A stretch of 64,000 nt of DNA, taken from Ectocarpus siliculosus (taxonomy: Eukaryota > Sar > Phaeophyceae > Ectocarpales > Ectocarpaceae). The stretch covers positions 3,188,465 to 3,252,464 of the forward strand of contig FN649734.1 in the NCBI GenBank assembly GCA_000310025.1, given 5' to 3'. The notes under the pieces are model-generated. The model did no database searches. It was given only the letters and a program-made list of their open reading frames with translations, and was not told the origin of the DNA. Shown here piece by piece: positions 44,901 through 56,881 of the stretch. The position numbers and the translations under genes are program-made. Position 1 is the stretch's first letter. The number at the start of each line of letters is the position of its first letter.

Positions 44901-47900
44901 CGCCTCAGGTTCTGGATCGTCCGCAACTCGTGGGGAGAGTACTGGGGCGAGGGCGGCTGGTTCCGCCTCAAGCGCGGGGAGAACCAGCTCCTGCTAGAGT
45001 CCAACTGCGCTTGGGCAGTGCCCGGGTCATGGACGGAGCTCCAGCCCCCCCACCACCACCACGACCACCCCGATGACCCCGAGCGTCCCGACGGCCCGTT
45101 CGGTACGAAGACCATTTTTTTTTTTTTCACGGAAATGGGTATGGTGCAGTTTTTGGTTGGGGGAGGAGCCTCGGCGGCAGGCAACACAGCGATTCACAGG
45201 CATCCCTCGCGGTTTTTGAGGTGAACGTGTACATTGGTTGCATGCGTGTGCGGACGAGCTCGTCTCTGCCCGTCGTTGGTGCCAAGTGATAGGGCGCCTG
45301 GCGTCAAACGCGCCACCCGTCGCTTGTTTTACCCCGCCAAGATCAAGATGACAGCCTCGCACACACGGATATCTATCTCATATACTCATATATTGTACAC
45401 CACACGCGTCGGTCGTCTCACGTCGCGGGTCTTCACGCCGGTCCCCCCATCCGCCTGTCCATCGCGCGCAGGACCTAACGGCCCGTTTAGGCCCAACGGA
45501 CCCCCGGGACCCCCCGGACAAGATGGACCCTCGGGACCCCCGGGCCAATACCGACCCCAGGGACCCCCCGGCCAAGGTGGACCCCCAGGACCCCCCGGCC
45601 AAAACGGACCTCCGGGCCAGGACGGACCCCCTGGCCAAAATGGACCCCCCGGCCAAGGTGGACCCCCGGGACCCCCCGGCCAAAACGGACCTCCGGGCCA
45701 GGACGGACCCCCTGGCCAAGGTGGACCCCCGGGACCCCGCGGCCAAAATGGACCCCCCGGCCAAGGTGGACCCCCGGGACCCCCCGGCCAAAACGGACCT
45801 CCGGGCCAGGATGGACCCCCTGGCCAAGGTGGACCCCCGGGACCCCGCGGCCAAAATGGACCCCCCGGCCAAGGTGGACCTCCGGGACCCCCCGGCCAAA
45901 ACGGACCTCCGGGCCAGGATGGACCCCCTGGCCAAGGTGGACCCCCGGGACCCCGCGGCCAAAATGGACCCCCCGGCCAAAACGGACCTCCGGGCCAGAA
46001 TGACCCCCCTGGTCAAAATGGACCCCCGGGACCCCGCGGCCAAAATGGACCTCCGGGCCAGGACGGACCCCCTGGCCAAGGTGGACCCCCGGGACCCCGC
46101 GGCCAAAATGGACCCCCCGGCCAAGGTGGACCCCCGGGACCCCCCGGCCAAAACGGACCTCCGGGCCAGGATGGACCCCCTGGCCAAGGTGGACCCCCGG
46201 GACCCCGCGGCCAAAATGGACCCCCCGGCCAAAACGGACCTCCGGGCCAGGATGGCCCCCCTGGCCAAAATGGACCCCCGGGACCCCGCGGCCAAAATGG
46301 ACCTCCGGGCCAGGATGGACACCCTGGCCAAGGTGGACCCCCGGGACCCCGCGGCCAAAATGGACCTCCGGGCCAGGATGGACCCCCTGGCCAAGGTGGA
46401 CCCCCGGGACCCCCCGGCCAAAACGGACCTCCGGGCCAGAATGGCCCCCCTGGCCAAAATGGACCCCCGGGACCCCGCGGCCAAAATGGACCCCCCGGCC
46501 AAGGTGGACCCCCGGGACCCCCCGGCCAAAACGGACCTCCGGGCCAGAATGGCCCCCCTGGCCAAAATGGACCCCCGGGTCCCCGCGGCCAAAATGGACC
46601 CCCCGGACAACATGGATCCGAGGGCCCTGACGGTCCGCCGCCAGGTAACGAACCTCAATCGAATATGTAGCTCTTAACAGTCTTTCGAAAGGCATTACTA
46701 GCCACGATAGGCTAGGTCTTTGGGCAATAGTGTGATTGACCAATCCAAACACTTTTGTGAAATGAGGGGCCTCTGGTTCTCTGGCACGACCCTGTCAACC
46801 TCTGTACCGGGGACGGTTAAAGCGAATACCTCGGATAACCACCACCACTGGCTACCCTCGGCACACACTTCGTTGCATCTCAAATCAGACCCTAGTGCAA
46901 TGTCTGGACAGACTATTTGCTACGGTACATGGGAGCAAGATGGCAATAGAATTTACAGGCAAGCATTGCCTGCGTAGCAGCAACACAAGCGTGATGTTTG
47001 CAACCTCGCTCTCCCTCCCTGTCGCTCTCCGAAGGTCAACCCGAATGAATCTGGCATGTGATATGATACTGACTGAAACGCCAAAGCCACCGCCGCAGAC
47101 CGCTTATGCAGCTCTTGCGCAACCACACCGAGGTACCAGCTACAACCAACCAACACACCCCGGTTTTTCTGTTGCACGCCCACCTCGTTTGCCAGGACCC
47201 CCGGGCCCCAACAACGATCCTTCGAACCCCTCCGAAGATCCCGACCGGCCTGGACCCCGTCCCCCCGGTGAGTTGAAGAGCAGTGAGCTGTGACTGGAAA
47301 AAAGAAAGTGTATGCAAAAGCGTGCGTCTGCGTAACTTCGCGCAAACGAAAAGTCGTATGTTCGGCACCTCGCCCTCCCTCTCTTTTTCTCCAAGACTAA
47401 ACCCAATACATGTTGCATCGGGTTCTTGTCCCCCCGTCAACTTTGACCTGAAGGAAACGAAAAAGCCACCGCCGCAGACCGCCAGCTCTTCCGCAACCGC
47501 GGCAGCCAACCACTTTTAAACCAACCTACACACCCCGTTTTTCTTGTGCACGCCTGCCTCCATCGCCAGGACCGCCGGGGCCTCGCCCGCCTCCGCCCCC
47601 CCCTCCCCACGGCTCCCCCGCTCCCACCCCCGGTGGCACGGAAGAGGAGGAAGTGGATTTCAGCGTCGGTCTCATGAACTTGGGAATGAAGTCTCTGCGC
47701 GGCGAGAAGCCGGGCAGGAAGCTTCGCGCACAGGGTGAAGACAGGGCTGGAGGTCGCGACGATCCCTCTGGACCCCCGGGCCCACCTGGCCCACGCCCCC
47801 CCGGTGAGTTCAAGAGAAGGAAGGCCTGAGATATAAAAGTTGACTAGAAAAAAACCGTAGAAACGATGATGATGGGAATTTTGTCGTGAGGCACATTTCG

Positions 47901-49397
47901 GCTATACCCCTCGTCGTGTCGCAGCTCCTACTTGTTTTTTTTTTTGTTTTTTCCATCGCCGGATCCGTAGTGAAAATGAAGGCCACCGGGAGTGCTTTTT
48001 GCTTCTTGTGCTCGGGTCACTTTTTCCGTGCAATAGTGCATGCGTATCTAAAACAGAAGGGCAAAGTCGAGGTCTCCCGTTGCAAAATTTCACGTTGATG
48101 TCGCGCTGTTCAAAGAGCTGAAAGATCTTACCTCTATTGCGCGAGCAACAAAAGAACAATTGCAGGCGATAGGTCGTCTACGTAGCCTCGCATTTACCGA
48201 AAGCCTGATGTTTGCAAGTTCGCACTCCCTCTCCGATAATCAACCCGAACTCTGGCTTACTTCGCAGCTGATCTCCGCTCCCTTGAACATCGACCCGACT
48301 GAAAAAGCAAACGCCACCGCCACAGAACGCTCTAGCGTTTCACCCTCCACTCACCATTTCACGAGTCGCTTCAATAGTCAACCCAAATGCTGGCATAATT
48401 TCCAGCTGATCTTCGCCCTCGTCCGTACTGACCTGACTGAAATTGCCACCGCCACCGCCAATTTTTTCCCAATCGACCACTTACAATTAACCGATCGTCA
48501 CCTTGTTCTTTTTTCCGTCTCGCCTCGCCTCCGCAGGCCCCCCGGGGCCTCGCCCCCCCCCGCNNNNNNNNNNNNNNNNNNNNNNNNNNNNNNNNNNNNN
48601 NNNNNNNNNNNNNNNNNNNNNNNNCCCCCCCCTCCCCACGGCCTTTCCGCCCCGACCCCGGCCGGCACGGAGGATGAGTCCTTCATCTTGCATGCCGCGG
48701 ACCACGGCGGTAGCGTCCCGCGCACTTACGACATGAAGAAGGATCCTTCTGACGACCCTTCCGATCCGCCGCGCCCCCCGCCCCCCCCTCCCGGTCCTCA
48801 CCCCGGTAAGCGAGCGCTACGGTAGGACATAAGTTAGACCAATATTTGGGAAGAGCGGGGAGAACGTGTATGCAGTGCTAAGCGCATACTCCACACCTTT
48901 TTTTTGTGTTTTGGACGACATAGGTTGCTTGACTGGAGTCGACTCGCGTTGATTGTCGACCGGACGACACCCGGATGGGAGACGCATGCCTCTCCCCTTG
49001 TGTCTGCTGTACGTGTCGCCCAACATATCACACGCCATGGACCGATTTGTCGAAGGTCGAATTTTCCACGACGTAAAGGGCGCAAAAATATCAAACGATA
49101 AGGTCGTTTCGTTTTATCCGGGGATTTTTTTTTCGCTCTCACTGAGGGGGGTGTTGGCGTGCAAGGGAAAAATAATTCAGATCCGAGGACGCCCTTGTAC
49201 TTTCATCACCAAACACCCGTCCCCCTGCCCCTTTTCTGTGTCTCCCAGGGCCGCCCGGACCTGGACCCCACCCCCACCCTCCCGGCCCCCACCACGGCAC
49301 CCCCGCGCCGACCCCCGGTGGCACCGAGGAGGCTTCGGTCGTCGGTGAACCGATGAACTTGGGTGGAGATGTCCTCCGCCGTATGCGGCGAGGGTAG
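35931..49397 (+). CDS. CTSZ: Cathepsin Z/X-like cysteine peptidase fused to a collagen-like domain
   Basis: Thirteen exons in phase: 35931-36059, 39469-39540, 39622-39755, 41365-41452, 42645-42809, 43833-43988, 44324-44412, 44909-45102, 45472-46644, 47196-47267, 47570-47803, 48537-48805 (with gap) and 49249-49397 (TAG). About 970 residues. Residues 1-20 are a signal peptide ([21 protein letters not shown] 35931 or 35937). A short propeptide has the lone Cys typical of cathepsin Z (KSCWPR). The peptidase C1A domain follows from about residue 82: [15 protein letters not shown] with the HIP mini-loop and catalytic Cys112, [14 protein letters not shown] with His263, and [15 protein letters not shown] with Asn284. 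After a His/Asp hinge, residues 343-734 are Gly-X-Y repeats. Residues 735 to the end are Pro-rich modules (APTPGGTEE). Cathepsin Z is a lysosomal or secreted carboxypeptidase. The collagen fusion is unusual and suggests tethering in wall or matrix (inference). The peptidase identity is near certain. Confidence 0.93.
37000..37172 (+). repeat. Hairpin-bearing dispersed repeat, copy 3 (in intron 1)
   Basis: Homologous to 21897-22058 in the opposite orientation. It ends in the CCCGTTCGA / TCGAATGGG hairpin near 37107-37143. Confidence 0.7.
37371..37708 (-). mobile_element. tRNA-derived SINE, copy 3 (in intron 1 of the peptidase gene)
   Basis: Reverse-complement copy. The poly-T start (37371-37385) is the inverse of the A tail. 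The B box appears as GGGATTCGAACCCC, and the A-box half ends at GACCACCGGGGCGACCGG. The element is slightly longer than copy 2 because CTCACGGCACTAGTGC is duplicated near its 3' end. Confidence 0.85.
40063..40151. ncRNA. 89-nt intronic hairpin, possible small-RNA precursor
   Basis: The left arm (40063-40095, CCTCGGGCTCTCTGTGAGAA onward) and right arm (40119-40151) are inverse complements over about 33 bp, with one 2-base bulge and a few mismatches, around a loop of about 23 bases. It lies in intron 3 of the peptidase gene. Size and pairing suit a miRNA-type foldback or a tiny foldback transposon; sequence alone cannot decide. Confidence 0.4.
40975..41220. repeat. Intronic degenerate tandem repeat, three units
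   Basis: Three imperfect units of about 80-95 bp share an A-run, TCGT(G/T)...CTC(G/A)TT, and CCACTTGGCG(C/T)TG(A/G)TTCGC-like sequence. They lie in intron 3 of the peptidase gene. Confidence 0.6.
41559..41640 (+). repeat. 90-bp dispersed block, diverged copy (in intron 4)
   Basis: Starts GGTCCGGTGAAAACCCGGCG, continues CTCCGTCCCGGCTTT and GAGGTC, and ends in a C-run. It matches 57391-57497 and the reverse complement of 63181-63280. Confidence 0.7.
44034..44110 (+). repeat. CT-rich microsatellite in intron 6
   Basis: TCTC and TCTGTC runs within intron 6 (43989-44323) of the peptidase gene. Confidence 0.85.
45472..46644 (+). repeat. Collagen-like exon: 9-bp codon repeat with 108-bp higher-order unit
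   Basis: One 1173-bp exon (exon 9 of the peptidase gene) of GGA-CCN-CCN type triplets gives about 130 Gly-X-Y units, mostly GPP, GQN, GQD, GQG, GPR. Glycine is replaced three times: Arg in RPN and RPQ near the start, Asp in DPP in the middle. Units recur with a 108-bp period (CAAAACGGACCTCCGGGCCA near 45681, 45789 and 45897). The antisense frames of over 400 codons are artefacts of this repeat. Confidence 0.95.
48564..48624. other. Assembly gap inside exon 12 (61 N)
   Basis: A run of 61 N in a C-rich Pro-coding tract. Frame before and after the gap differs, which is uninformative because the true gap length is unknown. Confidence 1.
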
Positions 49398-52225
49398 GAG
49401 AAAAAAGCGCGGTTCTGAAGCTCACGCTTTGAAGAAGGAGGCGGCTCGTGCGGGGCATATGGCCCCACACCCGGACCAACGAAATGGCCCCCATGGGCTA
49501 GCCGTAAGATGGAGGACATATATAGTTGGGTGGTTTCTCTTTCATTGAAAGATGGGCTGGTTTTGTAATTGAGATGGATGCACGTCAAGTATCGTGGCTT
49601 ACTCGGAGTAGTCGATCATCCTGGCTGACGATAGGGATGGTGTTTGGGCACATGGCCTTCGGCAACCAGTCGGTAGGAAGGGGTAGTGGTATATATGGTG
49701 TGGCGGCGTGGCTGTATCTGAGCCTAGGGCTTCAATAGTGTCGATCATGAGGTTGTCCAATTTTCGGCGGGCCTTGTTGCTCTTGGCGTGAGCTTGAGCG
49801 TACTGAGCGCTGCTGTGCCTCGGTCTCACGGGGGCCTTGTGTCCCTTTCGAACGCCTTTTATGTAGCGAAACCCGAAGAAAAAAAAAATCTGAGAGACAA
49901 GCCTCAACTTGTAGAACGAAAACGCTTTTGAGACGGCGCATGCACTTTTTGGCTGCAGGAGTTAGCCTTGCCTCTGTCCGGTTTTGAAATCCGAATGTTG
50001 TTTGCTGTGATTGCTTTCATTTCGATCCCAGCTCCCTTGTTTTGAGAGCCTTGGATGGCGCTTTCGTGAAGAGAGGGATGGTGTGCGTAAATATCGAACT
50101 TTGCCAATCGAGACCGGAGCACCGCCTAACGTTGTATGGCTGTCGCGTGTATGTATGTCCTCTCTTCAAGTTTTGACTTGTCGAACGAAAGCATTCGAAA
50201 AGAACACAGAACGCAAAGTTTGTACCCTGTTTGGGTAGTGGGCGTGCGACCAGCGAAGGCGTCCGCGTCAGGTGGACCGGTGCACATGTTAACAGGCTAA
50301 ATTAACTTCAGAAATATGGCAGAGCCTGGAACGTGTTTTTGTGTGAAAACAAAATCAAGCCTACGAAGGCACCTACCTGACTCGACACAACAACCAAGAA
50401 CGAAGACGGTGCCCATGATGGAAGAGGGAGAGATAGATGTCTTGCTGGGGGCTAAATCTCATTCCCACCGGACCAGATGGGGAGCCTATCAAAGCGCTGG
50501 AGTGTCCCAGGACATCTGAAAGACAAAATAGACGGGAACGGACGAAACGGCACCCGGAGAGGTGCTTCGAAGTTCAGTTATTAACCGCTGAGGAACGAAT
50601 TTTTTACCACCGGCCAGCAAGATGGACTGGTTGGTGCGGCTTCATCACTTTTGGCGCTGGCGTTGAAGGGCTGTCGGCGGAGACAACGTAGCAAAACGTA
50701 TCGATGATCGACCGATCGATACTATGCGGCGGCGTAAAATTTTCCAAATAAATGTATCACAAATGTATATTCCATGCATCGTCAGTCTTGTACTTGCAAA
50801 ATATTTCATCGACAACTTACAATTCATACATAAATATCAGTCTATAGGAGGAGTAGAGACTGTTGTATTCACTCGGGGGCGTACAATTCGTGGCGCCTTT
50901 GTTTGAAAAGTTTTTTCTTGTATTTTCGTAATGATCCAACGAATCCATTTCTATCTAAGAAAATAGTCTACATGTAAGCCATCCAGAGATCCAGAGTTGG
51001 GAACTTCGCGAAGCGAGTTCATACATGTATTTAGGTAAAAGCTCTGGAAGCCACCAATCCAAAGTGACCCACTCACTTCCAAACTTTTGGAACGTGGCCA
51101 ATTTCCAAAGCAGTAGATATTGACGGCCGCATCATCGGTGAACGCCAGTCCACACATACATGGTCCATCCGCGGGAGGTGTCCATGCATGCATGTGATCA
51201 ATACTACCGCCATCCATAGGTGTTAGCGTTCGGCGATGAGTCCTGTGGTGCGCGCGGCTGTCCACGGACGTCCTCGGACTTGTCTACGGACCGGTCCACG
51301 GACCGGTTCACAAATGCAACAAACAAAGAATAACCACGGTCTGACAGGGGAACACCAGAGATCTCTCTCAGTCTGGAATCGTCTGCTGGTTGTCGCGCAC
51401 GGACCTCGGGTTCGGAACCACCCCTTTCGCAGAGGCCACTGGGGTTGCTGATACACACACCTACAAGCCCACGCGACCAGGAGGAGCATGCGTCAGCCCC
51501 AACGCCAGCTGTCATCAACATGTGAGTCGTTGCGCAGCTGTACAGCACGCATTCCACGGATAGACAAAACATATTTTGCAAAGAGCCGCCTTTTCATCAT
51601 GAAGAGAGCAGCAACGGTTGTGTTCAATTTGTTCAGGCCGCCAAAAGTTAAGAGCGCCCAATAAAACAGCAGCAGCGTGAGTGTCACGAGTCGACGGCAA
51701 CGGTGGTATTCATGGTCTTGCTCGACGGTGCAAGCACAGATCGATGCGAGATGCAGTACTCAAGACATAGACGAACTATGGATTCTTCCCGCGGTTCCGG
51801 CAAGTTCCGGTGCGTATTTTTGCCATTCCCCCGCACGCCGGCGGACCTTCCACAGAAATCCAGAAGGAACTGACGTGCTGCCCGCGCATCACAACCCTGC
51901 CGTTTGTGCCGTGCGTCAGCGTGTGGGGCGTCCAACACATTTCAAAACGATTCCGTCCAAGTAGGCAGGACACCCCCTACAGGTATTTTGTGCGTCCAAC
52001 TCTCTCCGTAGGGTTGGGCCGCCTCCGGAGACCACCCCAAAAGAGCAGCCTTGGAAATGGAAATTGTCCAGTGTTGACCTGCTGTTCACGCGGCCACTCG
52101 TCGTGTTCCTCCCGATGGGAAAATCTGGCTAAGACAATGATATGGCCCTTGGATACGCTGTGTGTTCGTCAGCCAAGTGCTTTGGCTCATTTGGGTCTAG
52201 GTGTGCCTGGTGAGAGGATGGAACA
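49398..52225. other. No recognised gene
   Basis: This holds the 3' UTR of the peptidase gene, then nothing supported. Tandem GGACCGGTCCAC-type words occur at about 51288-51312. Confidence 0.45.
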
Positions 52226-52341
52226 CGGACGCACAGAAAACTCGGTGTTCTTGAGAAATTTCTGAAACGGACGCAAAAAAGTAGGCGCCTGCTGATTGGA
52301 TGATGCGGACAGTGCCAACCCTGTGTGCAAAGCCTTTGCAT
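52226..52341 (-). repeat. Dispersed repeat shared with 19.2 kb (copy 2)
   Basis: Reverse complement of 19208-19320, including GCCTGCTGATTGGATGATGC. Confidence 0.7.
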
Positions 52342-52604
52342 TCGTGTGTACAGAGGGAACAGTACTGTATGTAGGTTGCCCGGTGCCTCCTTTCATCGAT
52401 CGGTGGGCGAGGTGATTCCGCGCCTGCCCCCAGTAGTAGCGCTTTCACCTTCAAGCACCCAGATAGACGCGTAGACTTCGTCTATAGCCCCTCCATCACA
52501 GCCCGCGATTTTGTTGCACCCTCTTTCTCCTCCCCTCTCCAAAGCTCCGACATCACAGGCTTCGGACTACACATGTATGTAGTTTTCTCCCTGCGTACCC
52601 CGGA

Positions 52605-54633
52605 ATGTACCCGAATCTCGTGTATTGGTTTTGTTCGATAGGTTCGCTCAGAGAGAGGTATTTGTTGCCAGGCGCATTTGGGAAGCAAGAGGATGGAACA
52701 GCTGACTGGGTCAATAAGCCGTTCCCAAAACCAATTTCAAACAATAATAACAATGAACTCACGCCACTCCCCCTTCACCATGAACCTCCCAATGTTTCAC
52801 GATCGATCGATGCAGATAATGTGCTTCACCTCAGCCCTTTGCTGTGGACCGTCGTTGCCTGGCTCTTGATTTGGTGCTCCAACACCAAGACCGTCAAGGC
52901 CTCCGAATGCCTGGTAGGATGCACGCTGTTAGGGCTGGATCCTTTCGACGCCGACATGCTGGTGGAGTGGGATGATCGCGGGAAATGCGACGACGGCGCC
53001 GCGTGCGAAGTGAATGCTGGGAACATCGAAGCTGCCTGGGCTGGCTGCGGCAGTGCCGATGCGTCCAGATGCCTATGGGCCGCCGGGTCTGGGGAGGAGG
53101 GCTCCACCGACTGCACGTGCTCCGTGTGTGGCGCCCCGGACACCTCTGCGTCTTCGTATATGAGCGACTACCCCACGTGGACTAGAGTTGCCTGCTACAT
53201 TGCGGGCATGGAAGCCATGGGATATGATGCAAGCGTTTGCGTCGCTGCGGTGGTCGACGATGGCGTCATGGCCTGCGTGGATGAACCGTACGAAGGACCC
53301 ACGTTCGAGCAGCTTAGCTGCCCTCCTACTTCACTCGTCCTCACTACGTCTAGTGATTGCTTGTTCGACGGATCCTTGAGGGAGGCAGAAGAAATGTTCG
53401 CAAGTATTGGGACCCCGGCGGATTTCGACCACGTCATCCATCGCCTAACTCGACGAGTTCAAGACGACGACGGCGGCGGCGACACATTCCCCGCAGATGG
53501 TGGTGAGCAATGCATGCGTGGAGATCCGGTGATGGTAGCATAACGTTACGGGGTGTTGCAACGAGGCTGTACTGTAATCAGTCGGCCCTTCACGATGCCC
53601 ACACCCTGTTTCCTTCCTCGTAACACCAACGAAGAAGACAGTGGCTGAGTTTCCTAGAATGTCCTCGTTCCCGTTTAAGGGGAAACTTTGCAGTAAATGA
53701 TACCAGGTTTTTGTCTCATTCCGTGCCACCAAGCGTTTAACAACAATTGACGTAGAACCTCTCCTCGAATGCTGATTGAGTTAAATGATTTGTAAGAGAA
53801 ACGGATCAGAAAATGTACAGAACAAATGTTGCAGCGGTAGTACTTTGTTGGGCTGTATTGCAAGGGAAAATGCTGAAAGCACGCCAGATTCCTCTGCAGC
53901 ATCTTTGCCAATGCCTTGCGATGCATGGCGATCTGATACTCGAGCACGTGTTGGGCTTCCAATTTCTCCGTGTCCTCTCTCATTCGTCCGAGGTGAAAAC
54001 ATAGTTCGAAGATAAAGTATGCCAAGTAGTGCACAATTTCCGGCAGAGTTGTGAACTACGTATGTTATTCGACACAGCTGCATAGACTATCTGCTTCGCA
54101 GACGACACCCAGCATCTTCAACAATTCGTTCTGCAATTTCGACTAGGGTTCAATGCTCTCTAAGTGAAGCGGGACAAACTTTTCGCTGAAATGGCAAGCC
54201 TGAACATTTATGTGCCCCGATGTCCTGAAGCGGCCCAGATGGTGCGGTTTGATTCGTTGTAAGCTGTGTGGAGTGGGGAGCGAGCTCGATGTCCTCCTAG
54301 CCAGCCGGACGTCATTTTGATATCAATTCTTGTACGCTCACGAACTCAAGGTTCCGTGCGGTTGGGTCTGATGAACGATTTCTCCGTGTAACCGAACGTG
54401 GTCGTTCTGCAGGTCGTACGGTGGATACGCCAGCCCCAACATCTAGGGAAGATACTGATGACGCCGGCGATGACAGTGAAGATATTCCGACATGGTGGAT
54501 AGTAGTTGGGTCTATTCTTGGGGCTGGGTTTGTCGGATGTTGTTGTAAGTATGGCTGTGGCGCCAGTTGTCAGATCTTCGACAACGAATGTTGCTGTTGC
54601 TGCAACAACAACAGCATCACCTGCGGTAGATGA
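52605..54633 (+). CDS. Cys-rich type I membrane protein, unrecognised family
   Basis: Two exons, 52605-53502 and 54413-54633, joined through a phase-1 intron of 910 bp (G|GTGAGC donor, TTCTGCAG acceptor). A hydrophobic signal-like helix (SPLLWTVVAWLLIW) is followed by a probable cleavage site before SECLVGC. The ectodomain of roughly 200 residues carries about 18 Cys, with ECLVGCTLLGLDPFDADML, DCTCSVCGAP and CVDEPYEGPTFEQLSC as landmarks. The second exon adds a Thr/Asp-rich stalk, one transmembrane helix (WWIVVGSILGAGFVG) and a very Cys-rich cytoplasmic tail with CCC and CCCCC runs, then TGA. The first in-frame ATG is 52605, but the signal begins about 80 residues later, so the true start may be in an unseen upstream exon. 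A decayed tandem paralogue lies at 58618. A surface role is inferred from topology only. Confidence 0.75.
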
Positions 54634-56881
54634 GAATCAGAGCGGTCTTCATCTGCGACGGGCGGCCCTATATTCTGTAAGCCCTTCTATTGGACCCTTC
54701 TGGCCTCTGTCCGAAAGACGACGAAATGACCGCCGCCGTACATTTACAACGGTAGTCTTTGAAGTGGTTCAGTGCTCTCGGTGTTTCCAACCTTGGTCTG
54801 TCGCAAATAGGGGCGCTAGCCTTCCCGGGGGGGCGGGGGTCCCTCAGGTGCAAGATCTGGAGAAAGTGCAAAACACAGGATCCGTCTCCAACACCTTGGC
54901 GTCCAGCTCGTCGGCCAATCACTTGGGCCCTTCGTCTATGGTAGACGCACTAGGGGTGTGGGGGTTCAAATTTGGAGCATGTTTCGGGGATCTGTTTATC
55001 TGCTCAGGCGTCTCAGATGACCACAGGGTATGGGAGTTATTTCATTTTTCCGCGTGATCCTTGGAGGTAGGGAGAAACTCTGCTAATATTAGTTTGTACG
55101 ACATAATCGAAGCTCGCAGCGGTGCAATTCCACCACAGGTTGGAAGAGTCCGTTGAGCTGGACATCTCGCCGTGATGAGGGGCACGTTGCGGGGGATCGC
55201 GAGGAACCACGTGGCTCTAGGCACCCCGCGTAGCTTGCGCGCACCCGTGTCCCGGAGTTTGTTTCGAGACGTGAAATGCAGGATCCCAAGCTGGCGAGCA
55301 GGAGGACGGGCGATGGGGCCGTGCCTGGTCTGAGTACCTTTTCTCCGATCTCTTTAACCTTTTTTTCTGCGTTAGCGATGCCCGTGTACATATCACAAGG
55401 GTCTCTCTGTCTCACGCGAGCAGATATAGCCTTGTTTTCGAGCAACAAGCATCTAGGTTCCCACAACTATCGCAAGGCAGAGAACACGGGAGCCACACGG
55501 GAGCCACACCCTCCTGCAGCGTCGCCGAAGAACGTTAATCACAATGGCGTGTACAATAGACCCCCACACGACTGAAAAACTTCGTCCTTCTTGTACATAG
55601 CAGACCACGCGGATCACGCCGCTCGCAATGGACTGAGTACCAACGCGCGCTATGAAAGAGGTACCTGCGCGGGTGCAACAAGAACAGCCACAAAGAGGGA
55701 GTATGAACGGTGCAGAGAAAACACAATTTCAACCTGTAAAAACTACGATAGCTAAAAACCTCGCCGTTGAGGACATTGGTCAACTACATACGAAGCTAGG
55801 CTTGGAGCGCTCGGGAACGAAACAAGAATCGCAATCTAGCGGCGGAAGGCGCATAGTCGGGCGTAAACACAGCAAGAGGGGAAGCGACAGCTGAACCCTT
55901 ATCAAGGGAAACAAGATGAGGCATGCACCGCAAGGAAAACATGGAGATTAACGTAAGAACTCCTCCAGTGCTTACGTCCTTCTGCGTGACCCCAACTGGT
56001 GCGTCAAACGCACCACACCGAAAGGTGAAGACTGGTGCCCAGATATGATGCAACGAAAAAAAACAGCAACAGAAATCGACGGCGACGAAGACGACGACTA
56101 CGCCAACAGCAACAACAAGAACCACAACCACACAACGCCAAATCAATGACAACACGTAAGATACAGTGGACACTGCACGTAAGCAGGCACACATTTTCCT
56201 TTCCGCGTTGCGAAGGAGGAAAACCGTTCCGGCCGGGAATAGAATGGGAGAAACGCGACGTTTCCGGTCGGAAGTTCGTCCATTGAGATGCTACGGAGGC
56301 CTTGCTGATGTTATATAGTGTCGACCTGCGTACTGGGGGTTATGTCAATGAAAACCCGAAGAGCCTAGCAACACGGTGACCCAGACCCCGGTATGTCTGC
56401 ACCATCATATTCATTTCCCGATGTTAGCCAATAAACGCGTCAAGCTTATAGGCTACCGTACAATGCTTCCTTAGGCCAGAAGAAGGAATTGGGCCGTGGT
56501 CGACTTCAGTCGTAGTGGGAACGCTTTGAACAAATCCGTGGCTTCCTGAGGACCTAACACGATCGAGTGCGGTAGTCTTCCATTGCTGGCCACGAAAATT
56601 GAAATATCCCGTAAGACCACGTCAAAGACTCATCCGACACATTATTCTACACAAACACATCCGTACTCCTGATGACCCTATCCCACAATTCCACATGCAT
56701 ATCTGGAGCAGGGTAATCAGTTTCTGACCCCACGCGTCTCGAAAGAGAATGCAGCGGCAACGAAAACGCAAATTGCGGTTCAGTTGAACTGACGATACCA
56801 CCGTACAACCGCAAAAGCTTGGCTCAGACTACGGGTGACCAGTCCAGGGCACCCCAAAACGTCACGGTATATTTTTGCGAA
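54634..56881. other. No recognised gene
   Basis: This includes the 3' UTR of the membrane-protein gene. The hydrophobic minus-strand frame at 56194-55796 comes from GTT/GTC-rich simple sequence and is not called. Confidence 0.45.

Noticed and set aside
45378-46752. Minus-strand open frames of over 400 codons opposite the collagen exon
   Set aside because: They are the antisense of a GC-rich 9-bp codon repeat that has no stops in several frames. The + strand frame has splice phases and Gly-X-Y periodicity.
55796-56194. Minus-strand hydrophobic frame that could look like a small membrane protein
   Set aside because: The Val/Phe/Cys content comes from a GTT/GTC-rich simple tract, with no supporting splice site or homologous copy.
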